In this document: piece after piece, positions 23,394 to 32,154 of the stretch | Layout of the letters: every line of letters starts with the position of its first letter | Numbering within the stretch: the stretch's first letter is position 1 | NCBI RefSeq assembly: GCF_010586825.1 | Contig: NZ_JAAAGB010000001.1 | Span: forward strand, 620,001 to 684,000 | Length of the DNA stretch: 64,000 bases | Reading direction: 5' to 3' | Source of the DNA: Draconibacterium mangrovi | GTDB taxonomy: Bacteria > Bacteroidota > Bacteroidia > Bacteroidales > Prolixibacteraceae | Program-made: the position numbers and the translations under genes | The notes under the pieces: model-generated | Told to the model about the DNA's origin: nothing | Seen by the model: the letters and a program-made list of their open reading frames with translations, nothing else | Databases searched by the model: none

Positions 23394-25262
23394 TTAAAGC
23401 GGATTGGATTGTGGAAAAACAACACCAACATCATTCACCAATTCCTGAAATTCGGGATGATTATGCAGCGGATAATAAAGCGGATACGACAAAACAAAAG
23501 GCAGGTCTTCATTCCGCACTTCGTAGGCAACTTTAAGGTAATCGATGGTGCCTTCAATATCATTAACCATCATAAATAAACCCGATACCACCGACTGGTT
23601 ACAACAGTATTTATCCTGTCCGGTTAATGCCCCTTTCATATAAAACCTAATGCAGTCTTCAAACGAAGGGCCGGTTCTGTAATACTCGGCAACTGCCTCA
23701 TTTCGCATCAGGTCTTGCAGTTGGGTCCATATTTCAATCGATTTTTCAGGGAAACCTTGTTGCAGATATACATAACCCAAACTATGCATGGCAAAACCAA
23801 AGGTGGGAAACAACTCAAGCACCTCGTTGTAGGTAGCAATCGACTTTTCATATTCGCCCACAATGTAATAGCGTTCGGCTAAAAAACTCAGCGTTCGCGG
23901 ATTCAGCGGGTCCAGCAACTTTGCAGTCAGTGCCTCGCTTATCGCATTTTTATAGTCACCCTTCACCGTAAAATAGTTCGAGAGAACAAGGTGTGCATCC
24001 GAGTTACTGGGTTGTAATTCCAGCGCCTTTTCAGCAAGCTGTTTCATTTGTACCCAATCCCAGTCGAGTTTTCCCACCAGGTTGGCTTTTGTAGTGTAGG
24101 CATCGGCAAGCGTTGCATCCAATTCCAAGGCTTTATCAACGGCAGCCCTTGCATTTGTGCGGTAAACCTGTTCTTCTGCATGGTCGTACACCAGCCGGTC
24201 GAGTGCCATGTAACATTCAGCCAGCGTTAAATAGGCCGGAGCAAAATCCGGATCGATCGTTACCGATGCTGTCAGGTACTCAACAGCATCTTTCATTTTA
24301 TCTTTCCTGATATCCTGCGTTAACCACAACATCCTTCCTTTTTGGTACAACTCGTGGGCTTGCCCATCAACTGCCGGCAATTCTTGTGGCGCTGCCGGCT
24401 GAGTGGCATTCAGAATTTCAGTGGCGATATTATAACTCAGGTCGCTAACTACCTGTAATATTTTTGTTGTTCGTTGATAATATTGATTGGCCCAAATGTG
24501 GTCTTCCTGCGGAAAAGGATTTATCAGCTGCACATTCACCAGCATACTGTCGTCTTCGGTTAACACACTTCCTTCCAGCAAGAGGTCGGCCCCGAGGTAT
24601 TCTGCAATCTCGGAATAAATGCGTACCGAGTCGCGAAAAATCATTGCCGAACCACGTGAGGTTACCCGAAATCCTTTCATTTTCGACAGTTCGGTGATCA
24701 GATTATCGGTCAATCCCAAAGCCAGGTGCGACCGGTTATTCATTTCCGAAAGATCGAGAAACGGCAAAACAGCTATCGCGATTTCTTCCGTTTCGGCTTC
24801 ACCGGGTTTTGCCAGTTTGGCTCCCCAATAACCAAACCCAACCGTTACGATTATAAATAGCAGAAACATTCCGGCCACCTTCATTCGGTTATTTGGTGTT
24901 GAAGCTGCTTTTGTTTCAATCGCCGAAAATCCTTCCTCCCCGGCTTGCTTTTTATATTCGCCCGGTGTACATCCGTATTTATCGTGGAAACATTTATTGA
25001 AATACGACGGACTGCTAAAGCCCACTTTATAGGCAATCTCGGAGGCTGTATGATCGTCTTTTTCGATAAGCGAAATGGATTCTTCCAATCGAATGTCGCG
25101 AATAAACTTGTTGGCAGATTTTCCGGTTTCGGACTTTATTTTGCGAAGAAATTGCGAACGGCTCAATCCCATTTCGGCAGCCAGTTCACTAACACCAAAT
25201 TTATCATTCTCGAGGTTATCGAGGATAAATTGTTTGGCTTTAGTAATGAAAAGCTCAGGCAT
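23394..25262 (-). CDS. Membrane-anchored AraC-type regulator with TolB/FlgO-like and TPR domains
   Basis: About 622 residues counted from MPELFITKAK. Residues 1-105 are an AraC-type double helix-turn-helix (GVSELAAEMGLSRSQFLRKIK and TASEIAYKVGFSSPSYFNKCFHDKYGCTPGEYKK). One membrane helix follows at about 128-147 (AGMFLLFIIVTVGFGYWGA). Then comes a TolB/FlgO-like module (IAVLPFLDLS, GLTDNLITELSKMKGFRVTSRGSA, GADLLLEGSVL) and at least six TPR-like repeats to the end. The layout mimics CadC-type one-component regulators and adenylate-cyclase-like TPR proteins, but with an AraC domain at the N-terminus. It would sense something outside the membrane and bind DNA inside. Target genes are unknown; the two exported proteins downstream are candidates. 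Confidence 0.9.
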   Translation of the reverse strand: MPELFITKAKQFILDNLENDKFGVSELAAEMGLSRSQFLRKIKSETGKSANKFIRDIRLEESISLIEKDDHTASEIAYKVGFSSPSYFNKCFHDKYGCTPGEYKKQAGEEGFSAIETKAASTPNNRMKVAGMFLLFIIVTVGFGYWGAKLAKPGEAETEEIAIAVLPFLDLSEMNNRSHLALGLTDNLITELSKMKGFRVTSRGSAMIFRDSVRIYSEIAEYLGADLLLEGSVLTEDDSMLVNVQLINPFPQEDHIWANQYYQRTTKILQVVSDLSYNIATEILNATQPAAPQELPAVDGQAHELYQKGRMLWLTQDIRKDKMKDAVEYLTASVTIDPDFAPAYLTLAECYMALDRLVYDHAEEQVYRTNARAAVDKALELDATLADAYTTKANLVGKLDWDWVQMKQLAEKALELQPSNSDAHLVLSNYFTVKGDYKNAISEALTAKLLDPLNPRTLSFLAERYYIVGEYEKSIATYNEVLELFPTFGFAMHSLGYVYLQQGFPEKSIEIWTQLQDLMRNEAVAEYYRTGPSFEDCIRFYMKGALTGQDKYCCNQSVVSGLFMMVNDIEGTIDYLKVAYEVRNEDLPFVLSYPLYYPLHNHPEFQELVNDVGVVFPQSNPL

Positions 25263-25427
25263 AAGGCTCAATTCATTTTGGTTTTCGAACGTATCACAAT
25301 CACCTAAATATACAACTTTTACAACACATTGAAAAACAATTGCCTAAAGCAACTTTTTGCTACAAAACAATTTCGAACGTATGTAATATAATCGCAAATA
25401 ATAAGGGGAATATTATCCTACATTGTG

Positions 25428-26846
25428 TCAATGCGTTCTTTTTAAAGTGTAATCTCCGTAGGAATCTTCAATTCCCTGAAGATTCACAAGCATTTCATCA
25501 TCACGAATAGTGCCTTTAACTTCCAGTATTTTACCCGATTTTGTTTGAAAGGTAAAACAGAATTGATGTCCTGACATTCTGAGATTATCGACATTATATG
25601 GCGCATCCCCGGAATCCGGGGAAATAACAGCGGTAACGGCATTGCCTTTCACTTCAAAGTTTATTAAAAAGCGCGGTTCATCTTCATCTCCTGTTCGACT
25701 GCTTTCCCAGGTTCCCATAAAAAAGTGATTCGTACTGTCGGTGTAAGAATCGGTATGATTAACAATCCGATCAGTAAACTGCCTGGCGGATAAGTCGCCA
25801 AAAGTATAAAAATCCTTGGGCAGAACGGGTAATAATTCAAACCGGAGAAAATGCTGCATGATATTTTTAGAATAGGGCTTAAACACCGACAGAATATTGC
25901 CACTAAAAGCGGTGGCCATATTCAATACCAGCGCCGGTTCGCTGTTGTTAAAATCAATTTCATCCATTATCAGGGTCTTTCTTTCGGGATTGATACGGGT
26001 GCGAAAATGAACCGTTCGATTTTGGGCATCGAACAGGATCGACCACTCAGGATCGTTGAAAACACGCAAGGTTTTAAGCATGTAAAAACCATAATCAATG
26101 GGGTCATCTTCTTTTTGGTAGTTATCGATCATCACCGCTGTACGCACAAAACGGGGCACATTCGGATCCGTTTCGTCGGGCTGGTATTCGCCACCAAAAC
26201 CACGGAAATATTTCGACAATTCCAGCTCACGATCATACGGAGAATTAAAAAGTGCCGGAACCGGCATTTCATCTCCGGTGTGCACTACCACTTCGCCATT
26301 TATAAAGGCAATTGCAGCCGTATTTCCCTCGGCATCGCCAACAAAAAAGTGACAGGCCCAGCCATCGATCTCAAATTCCGAGGCACAACGAATAGCCTCT
26401 TCAGTAGTTGAATAGTTATCGAGAATGTACTGCATCCAGTTCATTTGGTTCAGTTTGGGCAGGCTGTCGTTTTTCGGATAATCGGCTTCTTCGTTCATCT
26501 CCCAAATAAACAAACCCGCTTCGTTCATTCCGCCATCGGGGAAATCTTTCCCGAAATTATTGAAAGTAACCGAGCCGTAGCGCGAAATCCAGGTGTGCGA
26601 AGAAGGATTTATCCGCCCTCGAGTAATGATCTCGCTCCAGGTTCGGCCTGTTTTAAACATTCCGCGTTTGTTGATGAACACCAGACCCGGCACACCGATA
26701 TCACCTTCGTTGAGGTTGTGCCCGTAAATCAGGGTTTTCCCTTTTTGCAATTTAAAGGTTGACGATGCCAGAACGCCGCTGTGTTGCGGCAGAAATAAAA
26801 ACCAAGAAGTAACAAACAGCGCAATTATAGTTTGTTGAATTCTCAT
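25428..26846 (-). CDS. Exported choloylglycine-hydrolase/linear-amide Ntn hydrolase with Ser at the nucleophile site
   Basis: A 472-residue protein counted from MRIQQTIIALFV; a start 12 bases upstream is also possible. The signal peptide ends VLA, and cleavage after Ala27 would expose SSTF at the N-terminus where the family has CSTF or CTxF, so the usual Cys nucleophile is replaced by Ser28. The next block, TLIYGHNLNEG, matches the family's GRNxD loop with His and Asn replacing Arg and Asp. MNEAGLFIWEMN and FFVGDAEGNTAAIAF are further family segments. The last 100 residues (FMGTWESSRTGDEDEP onwards) form a lipocalin-like beta domain. It may hydrolyse N-acyl or amide bonds in the periplasm, or be a non-catalytic binder. 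Confidence 0.85.
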   Translation of the reverse strand: MRIQQTIIALFVTSWFLFLPQHSGVLASSTFKLQKGKTLIYGHNLNEGDIGVPGLVFINKRGMFKTGRTWSEIITRGRINPSSHTWISRYGSVTFNNFGKDFPDGGMNEAGLFIWEMNEEADYPKNDSLPKLNQMNWMQYILDNYSTTEEAIRCASEFEIDGWACHFFVGDAEGNTAAIAFINGEVVVHTGDEMPVPALFNSPYDRELELSKYFRGFGGEYQPDETDPNVPRFVRTAVMIDNYQKEDDPIDYGFYMLKTLRVFNDPEWSILFDAQNRTVHFRTRINPERKTLIMDEIDFNNSEPALVLNMATAFSGNILSVFKPYSKNIMQHFLRFELLPVLPKDFYTFGDLSARQFTDRIVNHTDSYTDSTNHFFMGTWESSRTGDEDEPRFLINFEVKGNAVTAVISPDSGDAPYNVDNLRMSGHQFCFTFQTKSGKILEVKGTIRDDEMLVNLQGIEDSYGDYTLKRTH

Positions 26847-26958
26847 TTTTCCCGGCATTGAATTATTTGTTTTATAACGCGTAAATCCTTAGGTCGTTAC
26901 GCTTGTCTTCTTTAACAAATAACGAATGTGGCTTGTTCGACTTTTGTTTTGCGGCTCT

Positions 26959-27228
26959 TTTGGGAGTACTCCCAAAGCTCCACCAACGCATGTTTCTTGC
27001 TTTGGGAGTACTCCCAAAGCTTCCCTACTACAGTTTTCTTGCTTTGGGAGTACTCCCAAAGCCTCCCTAACGTAGTTTTCTTGCTTTGGGAGTACTCCCA
27101 AAGACTCCCTAACGCAGTTTTCTTGCTTTGGGAGTACTCCCGAAGGCTCCCTAATGCAGTTTTCTTGCTTTGGGAATACTCCCAAAGCTTCCCTAACGCT
27201 GTTTTCTTGTTTTGGGAGTACTCCCAAA
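26959..27228. repeat. Array of seven 42-bp repeats, each with a perfect palindrome
   Basis: The 18-base core TTTGGGAGTACTCCCAAA begins at 26959, 27001, 27043, 27085, 27127, 27169 and 27211, an exact 42-base period. Copies 1-4 and 7 have intact cores; copy 5 (CCCGAAG) and copy 6 (GGAATACT) carry single changes. Spacers of 24 bases follow CCTCCCTAACGCAGTTTTCTT. Spacers are near-identical, so this is not CRISPR. Because 42 is divisible by three, several frames stay open on both strands; these are artefacts. Confidence 0.95.
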
Positions 27229-27234
27229 ACAAAT

Positions 27235-27370
27235 AGGGTTTGAAAGTGGCCCTACCCTTTTGTCCCCGACGTAAAGTACGGGATTTGGCTATGGCCGATT
27301 TTCAATTCGCAAGCTTAACTGTCGACATTACTGCCTTCCAGTAGGCAAGGTTCCCTTACAAAGGGAAAAC
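27235..27370. repeat. Composite hairpin repeat, copy A, next to the palindrome array
   Basis: Contains AGGGTTTGAAAGTGGCCC and TACCCTTTTGTC (27235-27264), then TGTCGACATT (27320-27329) and the hairpin TTCCCTTACAAAGGGAAAAC (27351-27370). The same ordered blocks recur in copy B at 27735-27816. Copy A has about 55 extra bases between the first two blocks and about 20 between the last two. Confidence 0.8.
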
Positions 27371-27619
27371 TGGATCACATGAAATATCTGGTGGGGATTA
27401 TTTCACCGACGTCAGAGAATTACGGCGCAAGCCATCATTGCATTTCAAAGAACTTACCGGTTGCGCCTTTGATATATTTTCACATCTACCCCGGGTTTCA
27501 CCCGCGGTTATTAATATTTCATCCCTTCGGAATGTTGAAACGATTTATAGGTAAAGACCAATTCCTTGTGCTATCGTTTTAATAAGCTTTGTGGCGCTGA
27601 AAGCGGCGAATGTGAATAA

Positions 27620-27708
27620 CCCGGTGCATAGCGCCGGGGTTAAACCACCGAAGAGAAATCGTCCGGCGAAGTTAGCCAATCGAAGCCAAGCGGTTCTTCC
27701 AGACGAAA
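27620..27708. repeat. Diverged right-half copy of the MITE-like element
   Basis: Shares CCCGGTGC-TAGCGCCGGG, then AATCGTCCGGCGAAG and a degenerate TTCTTCCAGACGAAA end, in the same order as 16947-17055. The left half at 27440-27600 is different and includes CCCCGGGTTTCACCCG and ATTTCATCCCTTCGG segments that resemble other scattered Bacteroidota repeats. Confidence 0.6.
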
Positions 27709-27734
27709 TTCATACAGCAATACACATAAAAAGA

Positions 27735-27816
27735 TGGGAGTACTCCCAAAAGAAAAAGGGTTTGAAGGTGGCCCTACCCTTTTGTCTGTCGACATTTTCC
27801 CTTACAAAGGGAAAAC
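27735..27816. repeat. Composite hairpin repeat, copy B, with a single palindrome
   Basis: Begins with one TGGGAGTACTCCCAAAA palindrome (27735-27751), then AGGGTTTGAAGG.. to TTTTGTC (27757-27786), TGTCGACATT (27787-27796) and TTCCCTTACAAAGGGAAAAC (27797-27816). It is the short form of copy A, with one palindrome instead of seven. Confidence 0.8.
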
Positions 27817-27870
27817 ATCATTGATGTAGGGCAACGAATAGACTGAACCGCCTTCGAACCTCCCAACAGA

Positions 27871-27907
27871 AAAAGCCACCCTCTGTCAACTGACAGAAAG
27901 TGGCTTT
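27871..27907 (-). terminator. Terminator of the etfBA-dehydrogenase operon
   Basis: On the minus strand AAAGCCACTTTCTGTCA pairs with TGACAGAGGGTGGCTTT (two G-T/mismatch positions), then a T tract; 43 bases after the stop codon. Confidence 0.88.
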
Positions 27908-27950
27908 ACTATTTTGCTAAAAGCGATGAGCTTACGGCTCGAAGCTTTTA

Positions 27951-29660
27951 TTACATTTCAAATTTGTAATCACCTACGTCGCTTAATTCCGAAGCACGGA
28001 TAAACTCGGCATGTGCTTTCACCTGTGCTTTTGCAAAGGCGATATAGTTTTTCGTCGATTTCAGGAACGAAGCCTCGCGGTTGGTATCCAGCAACAACAG
28101 GTAGCTCATAATAATGTGGCCTGCCATTTCAACCAAACGACGTGCGTGGAAATCAACAAACTCGTTGTCGCCTGCAGCAGTTACTTTCTTAACCGCTTCT
28201 TCGTAATCGGCAGTTAAAATAATAAGCGTACGTTTCAGGTGCTCTAATGTTGGCGAAACTTTTTCAGCTTCGTATGCACGAATCTGGTTCAGGTAACCGC
28301 CGGTAGTAACACCACGGATGGCAGCCACAACCTGCAGCTGTGTAGTTCCTTCGTAAATTGAAGTAATACGCGCATCGCGGTAAATCCGTTCAACCGGGTA
28401 GTCTTTCATAAAACCGGATCCACCATGAATCTGAACCGCATCGTAAGCCAGCTGGTTACTGTATTCGCTCGCCATACCTTTTACAAGCGGAGTAAAGATA
28501 TCGGCCAAACGCTGGTATTTTTTCATTTCGTCGCGCTCTTCTTTCTCCAGTTTACGCTCTTCGGCAATGTGCATGTAAGTTTTGTACATATCAACAAAAC
28601 GTGAAGTTTCGTACAACAAAGTACGCGATGCATCCAGTTTGGCTTTCATCAGCGAAAGCATTTCGTAAACAGCCGGGAATTTGATGATCGCTTTACCGAA
28701 CTGCATACGTTCTTTGGCGTATTCCAAAGCTTCGCGGTAAGCTGCTTCACACACTCCCACCGACTGCGCTGCAATACCCAAACGGGCACCGTTCATCAAC
28801 GCCATAACGTATTTGATCAGTCCCATTTTACGCGATCCAACCAATTCGGCCGGGGCATCTTTGAATACCAGCTCGCAGGTTGGCGAACCAATAATACCCA
28901 TTTTGTGCTCGATACGACGAACGGTTACTCCGCCCGATTGTTTGTCGTAAATATACATCGACAAACCACGACCGTCAGATGTTCCGGCTTCCGAACGGGC
29001 CAAAACAAGCGAAATATCGCCGTCGCCGTTGGTGATGAAACGTTTCACACCATTAAGCAACCAAACTTGTTTCTCCTCGTTCCAGGTAGCTTTTAACTGT
29101 ACCGCCTGAAGGTCGGAACCGGCATCCGGCTCGGTTAAGTCCATTGCCATTGTGTCGCCGTTGCAAACACGTGGCAGGTATTTTTCTTTTTGCTCTTCCG
29201 AAGCAAATTCGTTAATGGTTTCGGCACAATCCTGCAAACCCCAAATGTTTACAAAACCGGCGTCGGCGCGCGATACAATATCGGCAGCCATAATATAAGG
29301 CACAATCGGGAAGTTCAAACCTTCGTATTTGTAAGGCAACGACATTCCCATCAAACCGGCCTGGTTTAATGCTTTGATGTTTTCCTCGGTTCCGCGGGCA
29401 TATTTTACGTGTCCGTCGATTACTTCCGGTCCTTCAGCATCAATACTTTCGGCATTTTCAGAAACAATGTTTCCGCAAATTTCGCCAACAACCTCCAGTA
29501 CACGATCGTAACTGTCAATTGCATCTTCGTAATCCAGTGGAGCAAAATCAAATTCATCCTTGAAAGTATATTCACGTTCTTTTAAGCGAACGATCTCTTT
29601 CATTAAAGGGTGATTCAGGTGAAATTTTAACTCGCTGTTATCTGTATAATAATTTGCCAT
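27951..29660 (-). CDS. Acyl-CoA dehydrogenase family protein
   Basis: A 569-residue FAD enzyme with an extra C-terminal helical domain beyond the usual 380-residue core. Core markers are AMDLTEPDAGSDLQAVQLKA (FAD/substrate loop), RFITNGDGDISLVLAR, EHKMGIIGSPTCELVFKD, ERMQFGKAIIKFPAV and the catalytic-base region RIYRDARITSIYEGTTQLQ with Glu in YEGTTQ. It oxidises an acyl-CoA thioester and passes electrons to ETF. The gene lies 21 bases after etfA in a three-gene operon, so its electron acceptor is almost certainly the EtfAB made upstream. The acyl chain cannot be told from sequence; related Bacteroidota enzymes are annotated as general or long-chain dehydrogenases. Confidence 0.95.
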   Translation of the reverse strand: MANYYTDNSELKFHLNHPLMKEIVRLKEREYTFKDEFDFAPLDYEDAIDSYDRVLEVVGEICGNIVSENAESIDAEGPEVIDGHVKYARGTEENIKALNQAGLMGMSLPYKYEGLNFPIVPYIMAADIVSRADAGFVNIWGLQDCAETINEFASEEQKEKYLPRVCNGDTMAMDLTEPDAGSDLQAVQLKATWNEEKQVWLLNGVKRFITNGDGDISLVLARSEAGTSDGRGLSMYIYDKQSGGVTVRRIEHKMGIIGSPTCELVFKDAPAELVGSRKMGLIKYVMALMNGARLGIAAQSVGVCEAAYREALEYAKERMQFGKAIIKFPAVYEMLSLMKAKLDASRTLLYETSRFVDMYKTYMHIAEERKLEKEERDEMKKYQRLADIFTPLVKGMASEYSNQLAYDAVQIHGGSGFMKDYPVERIYRDARITSIYEGTTQLQVVAAIRGVTTGGYLNQIRAYEAEKVSPTLEHLKRTLIILTADYEEAVKKVTAAGDNEFVDFHARRLVEMAGHIIMSYLLLLDTNREASFLKSTKNYIAFAKAQVKAHAEFIRASELSDVGDYKFEM

Positions 29661-29681
29661 TTTTTCAATTTTAAGTCGTGA

Positions 29682-30701
29682 CTATTTGCTGTTCTTTTTA
29701 TAATACTTGATCATTTTAGGAATGACCTCTGCCACATCTCCGGTAATTACATAGTCGGCTATTGCATTAATAGGAGCTTCAGGATCGGTATTGATCGCGA
29801 TGATCTGTGCCGATTCTTCCATTCCGGCACGGTGCTGAATTTGCCCCGAGATACCGCAGGCTATGTACAGTTTCGGACGAACAGTAATACCTGTTTGCCC
29901 AATCTGACGCTCGTGACTTGCCAAACCAGAATCAACCGCAGCACGCGAAGCACCAACTTCGCCACCAAGTACTTCTGCCAAATCGTATAACAACTTGAAG
30001 TTCTCTTTCGATCCTACACCGTAACCACCGGCAACAACAATAGGTGCACCTTTAACGTTCACCTTGCTTTTTTCCATGTGGCGCTCGATGATCTCAACCA
30101 CGAAATCTTCGTCGCTTACATATTTAGCCACATCAAGTTTTACAACTTTTCCTTTGTATTTCGGATCAAGAATTTCTTTTTTCATTACTCCCTCGCGCAC
30201 GGTTGCCATTTGCGGACGGCAATCGGGGTTGATAATGGTTGCAATGATGTTACCTCCAAATGCCGGACGAATCTGGTAAAGAAGGTTTTCGTAATTCTTG
30301 TCTTGTTTTTTATCGTAATGATCGCCAATTACAAGGCTGGTACAGTCGGCAGTTAAACCACTGTGCAATGCCGACGAAACGCGTGGTCCTAAATCACGAC
30401 CGATCGACGAAGCACCCATCAAAGCGATCTGAGGCTTTTGCTCTTTAAACAGGTTCACCACAATTGATGTATGCGGCAAAGTCTGGTAGGGGAACAAACG
30501 CTCATCGTCTGCAATGTAAAGTGTATCTACACCGTAAGGAATTATTTGATCGCCTACTTTATCGAGTTTGCTCCCGATAGCAATGGCTTCCAGTTTACAT
30601 TTTAATTCATTTGCCAGGGTACGTCCCTTGGTTAGCAGTTCCTGACTAACATCAGCTACCTGGCCATCTTCTATTTCGCAATAAACAAATACGCTGCTCA
30701 T
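29682..30701 (-). CDS. etfA: Electron transfer flavoprotein alpha subunit
   Basis: A 339-residue EtfA that holds the FAD of the ETF heterodimer. The N-terminal domain has the interface pattern LLTKGRTLANELKCKLEAI, and the C-terminal FAD domain has VAGGYGVGSKENF, GASRAAVDSGLASHERQIGQTG, ACGISGQIQHRAGM and INTDPEAPINAIADYVITGD, all standard EtfA motifs. It accepts electrons from the dehydrogenase encoded next to it and hands them to the quinone pool via ETF dehydrogenase or another partner. It is the second gene of etfB-etfA-acyl-CoA dehydrogenase, 33 bases after etfB. Confidence 0.96.
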   Translation of the reverse strand: MSSVFVYCEIEDGQVADVSQELLTKGRTLANELKCKLEAIAIGSKLDKVGDQIIPYGVDTLYIADDERLFPYQTLPHTSIVVNLFKEQKPQIALMGASSIGRDLGPRVSSALHSGLTADCTSLVIGDHYDKKQDKNYENLLYQIRPAFGGNIIATIINPDCRPQMATVREGVMKKEILDPKYKGKVVKLDVAKYVSDEDFVVEIIERHMEKSKVNVKGAPIVVAGGYGVGSKENFKLLYDLAEVLGGEVGASRAAVDSGLASHERQIGQTGITVRPKLYIACGISGQIQHRAGMEESAQIIAINTDPEAPINAIADYVITGDVAEVIPKMIKYYKKNSK

Positions 30702-30734
30702 TTCTTCAAATTTTTAACTATTCATTTAATGGCC

Positions 30735-31610
30735 TTAGCCGATTGTGTGACTCTTAATTAACTCAACCATCATGGCTTCAATTTCGTCGTCGGCTGCCGA
30801 AATTACTTTCGAATCTTTAGCCTGAAGAACAACATTCTCAACCGTTTTTACTTTGGTTGGCGAGCCGGTAAGACCAAGCTGCGATGCATCAGTTTCAATA
30901 TCGTTAACGGTCCATTCCTGAATCATCAGGTCGGGGTGTTCGTTGTACAATGCAGTATAATCTTCATTCTCTTTTTGAAGTTCGGTAACTGTACGTGCCT
31001 TTTTGAATTTCATGATTCGTTTGGCATTACGTGCGCGGCAATCAGGAGCTGATCCGTTAACAGTCATTACCAATGGCATCGGACATTTTGCTGTTTCCAC
31101 ACCATTCTCTAAACGGCGTTTTACGGTAACCGTTTTGTCTGTTACCTCCAGCACCTCTTCAACGTATGTTATCTGCAACATACCCAGCTTTTCGGCCACC
31201 TGAGGGCCAACCTGGGCAGTATCACCATCGATCGCCTGACGACCTGCGATGATCATATCAATTTTACCCATTTTTTTCAACGCCTGTCCAATGGCATACG
31301 ATGTTGCCAAAGTATCCGAACCGGCAAAAGCACGGTCGGTTAGCAGAATACCACCGTCGGCACCGCGATATAAACCTTCGCGAATAATGTCGGCAGCCCT
31401 ACCCGGCCCCATGGTTAGAATATTGATTTTTGATTCAGGAAATTGATCTTTAATGCGTAGTGCTTGTTCGAGGGCGTTCAAATCCTCGGGATTAAAGATG
31501 GCAGGAAGCACAGCCCTGTTTATCGTCCCGTCAGCCTTCATCGCATCTTTCCCCACATTTCGTGTGTCGGGAACCTGCTTCGCCAAAACAATAATGTTAT
31601 AAGCCTTCAT
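30735..31610 (-). CDS. etfB: Electron transfer flavoprotein beta subunit
   Basis: A 291-residue EtfB, which binds AMP or a second flavin and pairs with EtfA. Motifs include LAKQVPDTRNVGKDAMKADGTINR at the N-terminus, ILTMGPGRAADIIREGLYRGADGGILLTDRAFAGSDTLATSYA and GRQAIDGDTAQVGPQVAEKLG, the signature loop of EtfB. Typical EtfB is about 260 residues, so a slightly longer C-terminal helix is present. It is the first gene of the operon. Upstream, a perfect 5-bp inverted repeat GTAGC-AATTTA-GCTAC at 31668-31683 may be an operator or part of the promoter. Confidence 0.96.
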   Translation of the reverse strand: MKAYNIIVLAKQVPDTRNVGKDAMKADGTINRAVLPAIFNPEDLNALEQALRIKDQFPESKINILTMGPGRAADIIREGLYRGADGGILLTDRAFAGSDTLATSYAIGQALKKMGKIDMIIAGRQAIDGDTAQVGPQVAEKLGMLQITYVEEVLEVTDKTVTVKRRLENGVETAKCPMPLVMTVNGSAPDCRARNAKRIMKFKKARTVTELQKENEDYTALYNEHPDLMIQEWTVNDIETDASQLGLTGSPTKVKTVENVVLQAKDSKVISAADDEIEAMMVELIKSHTIG

Positions 31611-32154
31611 TCAGTAAGATTTTTTATTGATTGATATATAATTTCTTTATTTTTTCGATCTATTGCCGTAGCAATTTAGCTACTCCTGCAATTTCAAAGC
31701 TAACAAATATAAAAATCGGTATAAAACTAACCAAAGAGATTAGGACTCAGAGACCTTTAATATTTGTTAAAGAGCAGAGCAGTCAAGGCATTCAGCACTC
31801 AGGTACCCGTCCAAACGCAATGCTGACAATGCTTTAAAACAATCAACCTCAATATTCCAAAATTCTGAGCTGAAAAAGTGACAATTAATTTAAAACCATT
31901 TTAATTAAAAACAGAAGGTTTTAGGCTGTTTTCAGGCGTTTCAACCAGCCATTTTTAGTAGAAAAGGTCTCACTATGTGATTTGAATACACCTCCCTTTT
32001 CTTCCGGTGTTTTGTTACTTTTCATCCAGAAGAAACTTTAAGTCAAATATTGAATGCTTCAAGTTAAGCCAAAACTCCGTTTTCAAATGATTAAGGAACA
32101 ACAACATCGTTCATACCAAATTGTATAATTTACTGATTGTTGCATTTGGATAAT

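Noticed and set aside
23911-24831. Plus-strand frames opposite the AraC/TPR regulator
   Set aside because: Shadow frames; the minus-strand protein has clear AraC and TPR domains.
26959-27228. CRISPR array
   Set aside because: The spacers are near-identical to each other, the repeat is a perfect palindrome of 18 bases and no cas gene is near.
26889-27236. Open frames on both strands across the palindrome array, reading LGVLPKQENCVREA- and LWEYSQSL-like repeats
   Set aside because: They exist only because the 42-base repeat is divisible by three; frames are open on both strands over the same bases.
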